Source: Chloroflexota bacterium
GTDB lineage: Bacteria; Chloroflexota; Dehalococcoidia; SZUA-161; SpSt-899
Length of the DNA: 10,169 nt
Assembly: GCA_018725455.1 (NCBI GenBank)
Contig: QLUN01000020.1
Location: forward strand, 1 to 10,169
Direction of reading: 5' to 3'
Shown here: in pieces, positions 6,171-10,169 of the stretch
How positions within the stretch are numbered: the first letter of the stretch is position 1
Layout of the letters: every line of letters starts with the position of its first letter
Made by a program: the position numbers and the translations under genes
The notes under the pieces: generated by a model
The model's database searches: none
What the model saw: the letters and a program-made list of their open reading frames with translations, nothing else
What the model was told of the DNA's origin: nothing

Positions 6171-8230
6171 CTCATCCCTTCAATATCGATTCTTAAAGCC
6201 TGGACGAGGAAAGCCCAGCGGTGAGTAATCTCCTCGATAATCTTGGCAGTCGGCTTGCCGAACCCGTGGCCGGCCCTCGTCTCAACCCGGATCAGCACGG
6301 GAGCCGTTCCCGCCTGGGCTGCCTGCAACGCCGCGGCGAATTTGAAGCTGTGCCCCGGGAAGACCCGGTCATCGTGATCGGCTGTTGTGATCAGCGTCGC
6401 CGGATATACTGTTCCCTGCTTGATGTTATGGTAGGGAGAGTATGCCAGCAGGGCAGTGAACTCCTCGAGGTTCTCCGGCGTGCCGTAGTCAGAGGTCCAT
6501 GCCCACCCGATGGTGAACTTGTGGAAGCGCAGCATATCGAGGACCCCATTGACTAGAATGCAGGCCCCAAAGAGATCAGGCCGCTGAGTCATGCAGGCGC
6601 CGATGAGCAGCCCTCCGTTGCTGCCACCACCGATCGCCAGCTTCGGCGTAGAGGTGTACTCGTTCTCGATGAGCCACTCCGCGGCAGCAATGAAGTCGTC
6701 AAAGACGTTTTGCTTCTTCAGCTTCATTCCCGCCTCATGCCAGGGCTTGCCGTACTCGCCGCCACCGCGTAGATTCGCCTGGGCGTAGATGCCTCCCATC
6801 TCCATCCAGACCAGGTTGCTCACGGAGAAGGCGGGGGTCAGCGCGGCGTTGAACCCGCCGTAGCCATAGAGGAAGGTTGGATTGTTCCCCTCCCGCTTCA
6901 GCCCCTTTTTGTAAGTGACAAACATCGGCACCGCTGTCCCGTCCTTGCTCCGATAGAAGACCTGTTCCGTCACGTATACATCGGGGTCAAAGTCAACCCT
7001 CGGTTCTCGGGAGATAGTGCTCCGGCCGGTCTCCATATCGTAGTGGTAGATGGTGCCCGGTGTCATAAATCCTGTAAAGAGGTAAAAAGTCTCGCGGTCC
7101 CCACGGCGGCCGTCAAACCCCTGCACCGTCCCCATGCTGGGGAGTTCGACCTGGCGCACGATTCTTCCCGCCTTGTCCAGAATCCTCACGCAGGTGTGAG
7201 CGTCGTGCAGGTAGGACGCGACAAACATGTCATAGACCAGGCTGACACTCTGCAGGACATCAGACGACTCCGGGATGATCTCCTTCCAGTTCGCGCGGTC
7301 TGGATCGGTGATGTTAATGGCAATGACCTTCGACAGCGGTGCGTCGAGGTCGGTCATGAAGTAGAAAAGGGGACCATCGTTGCCGATGAAGGTATAGTTG
7401 GCATCGAATTCGTTGAGCAGCTCGATGACCTCTCCCTTCTCCGCCGGGAGGTCCTTGTAAAAGACCCCGTTCTCACGGTGCGTGCCCTTCCAGACCGAGA
7501 TGATCAGGTAGCGGCCGTCGTCGGTGACGCGACCGTCGAAGCCCCACTCCTTGTGGTCGGGTCGTTCATAGACCAGCTCATCGGCAGACTGGGGCGTGCC
7601 GATGCGGTGATAGTAGAGTTTGTGGTAGTAGTTCGCTCCCTTGTAGGCCAGCCCCTCCCTGGGCTCGGCGTAGCGACTGTAGAAAAACCCCTGCCCGTCG
7701 TGGGTCCAGGAAGCGTTGGAGAACTTGACCCACTTCAGGTGGTCTTCGAGGTCAGTCCCACTCTTTACCTGACGAACCCGCCATCCCTGCCAGTCGGAGC
7801 CGGAGGCAGAGAGCCCGTAGGCCAGCTGTTCCCCATTTTCACTGACCGCATAATCGGTGAGCGCCACCGTGCCATCTTCCGAAAGTTGGTTGGGATCGAG
7901 AAGAACCTGGGGTTCGTCCTCGAGGGACTCAGCCCAGTAGAGGACGCTCTGGTTCTGTAGACCGTCGTTGTGGGTGAAGAAGTAGCGTCCACCCCGCTTG
8001 AAAGGGATACCATACTTCTCGTAGTCCCACAACTCGGTGATCCGCCGGTGGATCTTCTCGCCGAGGGGTATCTGGTCCAGGTAATCGAAAGTGACCTCGT
8101 TCTCGGCCGTGATCCAATTTTGGGTCTGCTCGGAGTCGATCTCCTCCAGCCACCGGTAGGGATCGGCCACCTGAACTCCGTGGATCATATCAACCCTGTC
8201 CGTGCTTAGGCTTTCAGGGTATTTTATCAT
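6167..8230 (-). CDS. Prolyl oligopeptidase (S9A serine peptidase)
   Basis: This 687-residue protein is full length for the S9A family. The N-terminus (YPESLSTDRVDMIHGV and DPYRWLEE) starts the family's opening segment, residues ~75-420 form the beta-propeller that limits access to peptides of about 30 residues or fewer, and the C-terminal ~250 residues are the alpha/beta hydrolase domain. The catalytic triad is visible: Ser537 in GGGSNGG, Asp620 in DHDDRVFPGHS and His655 in RAGHGFGKP. Arg622 matches the substrate-binding arginine after the Asp. The YGYGGF and ANLRGGGEYG segments (455-460, 485-494) are typical of the oxyanion/active-site region. No signal peptide is seen, so it should be cytosolic and cleave after proline. 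The ATG at 8230 has GAGGAGGAG just upstream. It is first in a three-gene operon with an ABC exporter and overlaps the ATPase gene by 4 nt. Confidence 0.95.
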   Translation of the reverse strand: MIKYPESLSTDRVDMIHGVQVADPYRWLEEIDSEQTQNWITAENEVTFDYLDQIPLGEKIHRRITELWDYEKYGIPFKRGGRYFFTHNDGLQNQSVLYWAESLEDEPQVLLDPNQLSEDGTVALTDYAVSENGEQLAYGLSASGSDWQGWRVRQVKSGTDLEDHLKWVKFSNASWTHDGQGFFYSRYAEPREGLAYKGANYYHKLYYHRIGTPQSADELVYERPDHKEWGFDGRVTDDGRYLIISVWKGTHRENGVFYKDLPAEKGEVIELLNEFDANYTFIGNDGPLFYFMTDLDAPLSKVIAINITDPDRANWKEIIPESSDVLQSVSLVYDMFVASYLHDAHTCVRILDKAGRIVRQVELPSMGTVQGFDGRRGDRETFYLFTGFMTPGTIYHYDMETGRSTISREPRVDFDPDVYVTEQVFYRSKDGTAVPMFVTYKKGLKREGNNPTFLYGYGGFNAALTPAFSVSNLVWMEMGGIYAQANLRGGGEYGKPWHEAGMKLKKQNVFDDFIAAAEWLIENEYTSTPKLAIGGGSNGGLLIGACMTQRPDLFGACILVNGVLDMLRFHKFTIGWAWTSDYGTPENLEEFTALLAYSPYHNIKQGTVYPATLITTADHDDRVFPGHSFKFAAALQAAQAGTAPVLIRVETRAGHGFGKPTAKIIEEITHRWAFLVQALRIDIEGMR

Positions 8231-8245
8231 AGCTCCTCCTCAATA

Positions 8246-8390
8246 TCAAAGGTCGTCCAGGAGCGGCTGCAGTCCCTCGAGGACGGCGCTGTCCGGTGGA
8301 TCGACGAAGATGCAGTGCCGCAGGTTCCGTTCCTCCCCCGGCTTAAGCCACGTAAGCGTTGTGCCTTCCTCGTCGCCCTCAAAAACGAAC
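8246..8390 (-). pseudogene. 3' remnant of an unrecognised gene, front end replaced by repeat DNA
   Basis: An open frame continues from a GTG at 8443 to the TGA at 8246. Only the last ~48 codons look like genuine coding sequence: third positions are mostly G or C, and the peptide (with DEEGTTLTWLKPGEERN and VDPPDSAVLEGLQPLLDDL) is globular in composition. The 5' part from about 8391 upward coincides with repeat-like AT-rich DNA and yields a low-complexity, Gly-rich start (NFGSGLSGLGLWG). No ribosome binding site was found for any start. The stop lies 15 nt before the oligopeptidase ATG, so the remnant probably once belonged to, or still leads, that operon. The family is not recognised. A functional short protein starting inside the repeat is possible but less likely. 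Confidence 0.45.
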
Positions 8391-8470
8391 CCCCATAAAC
8401 CTAACCCGGACAAGCCGGAACCAAAATTGTAACTATTCACCACGGGGGAACAGAGACACGGAGAAATTTT
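8391..8470. repeat. Repeat-like segment (dispersed repeat type)
   Basis: This stretch reads from CCCATAAACCTAACCCGG, through a GTAACTATTCACCACGG core, to AGAGACACGGAGAAA. From memory, both the ACTATTCACCAC and the AGACACGGAGA blocks resemble short dispersed repeats common between genes in environmental bacterial genomes. It has an A+T-rich composition and no coding periodicity, unlike the G+C-rich codons just to its left. Repeat status rests on recall, since only one copy lies in this window. Confidence 0.35.
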
Positions 8471-8662
8471 GTGTTTTTTGTTGTTATAGCACTCCCTTCA
8501 TATAACATTAGTGAGACTGTTGCATAACTCATTGAAGGGGGGTTTCCACAAAATGTAGTACGAATTATGTTTGCCAATCTCAATTACTCCTCCTCTGTAC
8601 CTGTTCGTTTACCGGTGCTCGGCGGTGAAATCTTCCTGTTTCACGTCGCCTGGAAACAGTTA
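8471..8662. other. Gene-free stretch with nested inverted repeats and an IS-end-like motif
   Basis: No gene is seen here. TGTTATA (8482-8488) and TATAACA (8501-8507) are perfectly inverted, as are CCCTTCA (8494-8500) and TGAAGGG (8533-8539). The 24-bp segment 8513-8536 nearly repeats 4311-4335: both read GAGA, then TGTTGCATAAC, CAT and TGAA, with about three differences. It resembles the terminal sequence of some insertion sequences, but no transposase is present. On the minus strand, TGC-TATAAC (8491-8483) looks like an extended -10 promoter box pointing toward the oligopeptidase operon. No good -35 box accompanies it, so that call is weak. From 8545 to 8662 nothing was recognised. Confidence 0.4.
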
Positions 8663-8806
8663 CTACCGCCGTCGCTTGATTCGATGGATCTTAGCGTAGC
8701 CGCGCTTACCGATGCGGTAGAGGAGATAGGGGCCCAGGGCGATCCCCACCCAGAGGACCGGTGACCAGAACAGGAAGCCGATCAGGGCGAGTGCGACGAT
8801 CACCAT
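8663..8806 (-). CDS. Small one-helix membrane protein (47 aa), possibly a gene remnant
   Basis: An ATG at 8806 opens 47 codons ending in a TAG-TAA double stop at 8663. The product has a hydrophobic helix (residues 2-30, with FLFWSPVLWVG in the middle) followed by a strongly basic tail (RIGKRGYAKIHRIKRRR), the layout of an inner-membrane protein with its C-terminus in the cytosol. Codon third positions are mostly G or C, as in the neighbouring genes. The frame stays open upstream for about 28 further codons (through ILHLPGKKAAG) to a stop overlapping the end of the lipoprotein gene, but contains no ATG, GTG or TTG. The ribosome binding site for the ATG is poor (GGGAAAAAAG about 10 nt away). 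It is either a short gene following the lipoprotein gene or a truncated end of a longer one. No family is recognised. Confidence 0.45.
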   Translation of the reverse strand: MVIVALALIGFLFWSPVLWVGIALGPYLLYRIGKRGYAKIHRIKRRR

Positions 8807-8892
8807 TCCGGCGGCTTTTTTCCCTGGCAGATGTAGGATTGCAAGACGCGACCCCTTGTTACTTGTAATGCTAACTGCAAGGCGACAGCAAT

Positions 8893-9327
8893 CTATCGTT
8901 TAACCTCCCACCACCAACTCACCCCGCCGACGATCGTACCGTCGTCCCTTTCTACGCTCACCGATATCCGGTAGAGACCTCTCTCTGTAGCTTTCATTTC
9001 GATCCGTGAAAAGGTGACGTTCTCCTCTCGTTTAATCAATACAGGGGGCGAAAGATCAAAGGTTTCCACGAACCTCCAATACCATGGAGCAGTTTGCATT
9101 CGCCACGAAACGGTTAGCGGCTCCCCAAAACTGACAGTGAAGATTCTTGTCTCACCAATGCTGTTGAGTACGATGTGTAGATCTGGATCCCACCTGAGAT
9201 CTATATCATCTGGAACTGGTGGCAGAGTCCTCATCGGCGCTTCATAGTCAATCATAGGTGGCAGGCAGCCTCCGCCTACTGAGAGGGACAATACCAGCAA
9301 CAACAGGATGATTGTGTATTGTCTCAT
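8893..9327 (-). CDS. Secreted lipoprotein-like protein with Ig-like domain
   Basis: This 144-residue protein starts with MRQY, a hydrophobic core (IILLLLVLSLSV) and GGGC, giving a probable lipoprotein signal peptide with Cys21 as the lipidated residue. The lipobox is imperfect (VGGGC), so ordinary secretion is the alternative. The mature part is rich in Trp and beta-strand residues. It has IGETRIFTVSFGEPLTVSW, then APWYWRFVE, then ERGLYRISVSVERDDG and a final VSWWWEVKR. This order (a strand after GETRIF, a conserved W, a G.Y strand, and a closing W.W.V) resembles single Ig/PKD-like surface domains; the match is inferred, not established. The start is the ATG at 9327, 7 nt after AGGAGGT. An in-frame GTG three codons earlier lies inside the ribosome binding site and is rejected. 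It probably acts at the cell surface; its partner is unknown. Confidence 0.75.
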   Translation of the reverse strand: MRQYTIILLLLVLSLSVGGGCLPPMIDYEAPMRTLPPVPDDIDLRWDPDLHIVLNSIGETRIFTVSFGEPLTVSWRMQTAPWYWRFVETFDLSPPVLIKREENVTFSRIEMKATERGLYRISVSVERDDGTIVGGVSWWWEVKR

Positions 9328-9350
9328 ACAGTCCACCTCCTCTAATCGAG

Positions 9351-9379
9351 CTAGTCAAGGGGAAAGGATTTCCCACTAG
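9351..9379 (-). promoter_or_regulatory. Imperfect leader hairpin upstream of the lipoprotein gene
   Basis: CTAGT (9351-9355) pairs with ACTAG (9375-9379), and GGGAAA (9360-9365) pairs with TTTCCC (9369-9374), with CAAGG-side bases bulged. It lies about 10 nt before the ribosome binding site of the lipoprotein gene in the direction of transcription. It may affect mRNA stability or translation; no known riboswitch or leader family is recognised. Confidence 0.3.
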
Positions 9380-9428
9380 GATGCCCTTTACTCTCGGTTA
9401 GTCATCGTTCCCTCATTTTTCAGTATGC

Positions 9429-9518
9429 TTCTGGAAACCGGGGACACTATACTTATTTCACCGTTCGGTAGACAACTCGCTCATCTTTGATGAATTGAGT
9501 ATTATGTCTCCAGAAACC
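9429..9518. repeat. Decayed inverted-repeat (REP/MITE-like) element
   Basis: The left arm 9429-9453 (TTCTGGAAACCGGGGACACT onward) and right arm 9497-9518 (GAGTATTATGTCTCCAGAAAC) are imperfect inverted copies sharing TTCTGGA, GACA and ATACT blocks. A small hairpin (TCATC-TTT-GATGA, 9481-9493) lies between them. GGGGACACTATACTTA-type sequence is familiar to me from repeats beside REP-associated tyrosine transposases, but no transposase is present, so this would be a non-autonomous or dead copy. It occupies the gene-free stretch 9328-9606 together with the hairpins on either side. Confidence 0.45.
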
Positions 9519-9531
9519 ATGCCTAATAAGC

Positions 9532-9562
9532 AAAGCGGCTGGACAATGCCCAGCCGCTTTTT
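9532..9562 (+). terminator. Strong hairpin with T-run, possible bidirectional terminator
   Basis: AAAGCGGCTGG (9532-9542) and CCAGCCGCTTT (9550-9560) form a perfect 11-bp stem with a 7-nt loop and five Ts at 9558-9562 on the plus strand. In that strand it is a textbook intrinsic terminator, yet no plus-strand gene precedes it. Read on the minus strand it lies 45 nt past the extended tail frame of the 9684 gene, with only a short T-rich stretch (CTTTGCTTATT), so it may stop that transcript too. Confidence 0.65.
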
Positions 9563-9606
9563 ATACCCTACGTAAATCTCACCCCATATTACACTATCAA
9601 TTCCTA

Positions 9607-9721
9607 CTATCTTAATGCGCGCCTGACCCGCTTCATTTTGGTCACGACCCGCAAGGTATCCTTTTTGAATCTCAACTGACGATTCAACCTCTGCCTAACA
9701 GAGATAGGCCCCGTCTTTTTT
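9607..9721 (-). other. Possible -1 frameshift and basic C-terminal tail of the preceding gene
   Basis: Just after the transmembrane helix the gene reads TGG CAA AAA AGA, with an A6 run at 9721-9716 followed by G. In the annotated frame it stops after eight more codons (RRGLSLLG and so on). Slipping back by one base on the A run gives QKKTGPISVRQRLNRQL and continues for ~36 codons to the TAG at 9607. That tail is very basic (it includes TKMKRVRRALR) and keeps a G+C-rich third codon position, so it looks coding. Programmed slippage, transcriptional slippage, a true mutation or a homopolymer sequencing error would all produce this. Confidence 0.4.
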
Positions 9722-10169
9722 GCCAGACCAGGACATTGGCACCCCCGAGGAGGAGCACCAGGACAGCGGATGCTATCTGAAGCGGTCGCAGCCAGGGCCA
9801 GGGATAGGGTTCTCTGATGGGGAGGACAGCCTCGGGTATTTCGGCCAGCGGGAAAGGCAGCAGCTCCCACTCCAGCCCCGGCTCCAGCCCCGGTTCAATT
9901 AGCAGCCGCGCTATACGCCTATCCTCGGCAGGATGCAGGGGGGGTATGGGCTCCTTCGCTTCTGATGGTATCCTGACAATCTCTTCGGGAGGATCCTCGG
10001 CCGGTAGCTCAAGTGGGTCCACTGGCGGCTCCAGCGCGATATCCTCAGGGTCGGCTACGCCTTCGCGGACTGCAATCTCAGGCACTTCCTGTTCAACCCT
10101 GTTATCGGCATAGAAAAGTCCGCTAAAATCGCCCGCTAATAGGACCGCCAGCAGAACGACAGCCAGAGC
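9684..10169 (-). CDS. Proline/acid-rich membrane-anchored protein of unknown function (3' part)
   Basis: The frame is open from the right edge (first in-window residues ALAVVLLAVLLAG) to a TGA at 9684, giving 161 codons with the start outside the window. The N-terminal hydrophobic run is a signal peptide or membrane segment. Next comes a ~95-residue linker rich in Pro, Glu and Asp (for example PPVDPLELPAEDPPEE), with a tandem EPGL-EPGL. Then PWPWLRPLQ leads into a C-terminal transmembrane helix (IASAVLVLLLGGANVLV) and a basic end. A GTG at 10085 could be mistaken for a start but has no good ribosome binding site and would delete the hydrophobic N-terminus. The layout implies an extracytoplasmic acidic spacer held by the C-terminal anchor. 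No family is recognised. The last codons after the A6 run may be superseded by a -1 frame tail to 9607. Confidence 0.65.
   Translation of the reverse strand, partial: ALAVVLLAVLLAGDFSGLFYADNRVEQEVPEIAVREGVADPEDIALEPPVDPLELPAEDPPEEIVRIPSEAKEPIPPLHPAEDRRIARLLIEPGLEPGLEWELLPFPLAEIPEAVLPIREPYPWPWLRPLQIASAVLVLLLGGANVLVWQKRRGLSLLGRG

Noticed and set aside
7043..7960. 305-codon plus-strand open frame
   Set aside because: It is entirely antisense to the prolyl oligopeptidase beta-propeller and results from the G+C-rich third positions of the real gene.
8567..8764. 65-codon plus-strand open frame
   Set aside because: No ribosome binding site, unusual composition, and it overlaps the better-supported small membrane protein on the minus strand.
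1..10169. CRISPR arrays, tRNA, rRNA or intact transposase genes
   Set aside because: No regularly spaced direct repeats, tRNA-like cloverleaf, conserved rRNA segments or transposase motifs were seen.

Overview
The window looks like chromosomal DNA from a bacterium, probably an uncultivated lineage, although an archaeon cannot be excluded. All supported genes lie on the minus strand. They have strong AGGAGG-type ribosome binding sites, mixed ATG/GTG/TTG starts, ATGA and TTGA stop-start overlaps, a G+C-rich third codon position, and short palindromic repeats in the few gaps. The sequence alone does not allow placement to a phylum.

Layout, read in the direction of transcription (right to left). 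(a) 10169-9684: the 3' part of an unrecognised proline- and acid-rich membrane-anchored protein. It ends in a possible -1 frameshift at an A6 run, with a basic tail open down to 9607. (b) 9562-9328: a strong hairpin terminator, a decayed inverted-repeat element and a leader hairpin, followed by a small lipoprotein-like secreted protein (9327-8893). (c) 8806-8663: a possible 47-residue one-helix membrane protein, then about 270 bp of repeat-derived DNA that seems to have cut off the front of a gene whose last ~48 codons remain (8390-8246). (d) 8230-4435: a tightly coupled three-gene operon of a cytosolic S9A prolyl oligopeptidase, an ABC ATPase and an ABC-2 permease. Successive genes overlap by 4 nt. 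(e) 4434-4262: a hairpin and a roughly 100-bp nested palindromic MITE-like element. (f) 4261-1: a second operon of TldD metalloprotease, TldE/PmbA partner (ATGA overlap), a 133-residue protein with a C-terminal cysteine cluster, a COG1751 pyruvate-kinase-C-terminal-like protein, and the N-terminus of a DUF885 putative metallopeptidase that runs off the left edge.

How the genes fit together: four products are peptidases or peptidase partners (prolyl oligopeptidase, TldD, TldE, DUF885), and one operon also encodes a complete ABC-2 exporter. TldD/TldE is established as a heterodimeric protease that unwinds and cleaves small unfolded or modified peptides, and prolyl oligopeptidase cuts short peptides. 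Peptide turnover, or maturation and export of a peptide, is therefore a reasonable reading, but no precursor peptide was recognised here. Several gene starts were moved inward from the longest open frame, because the longest frame begins at a GTG created by the ribosome binding site itself or inside a repeat.
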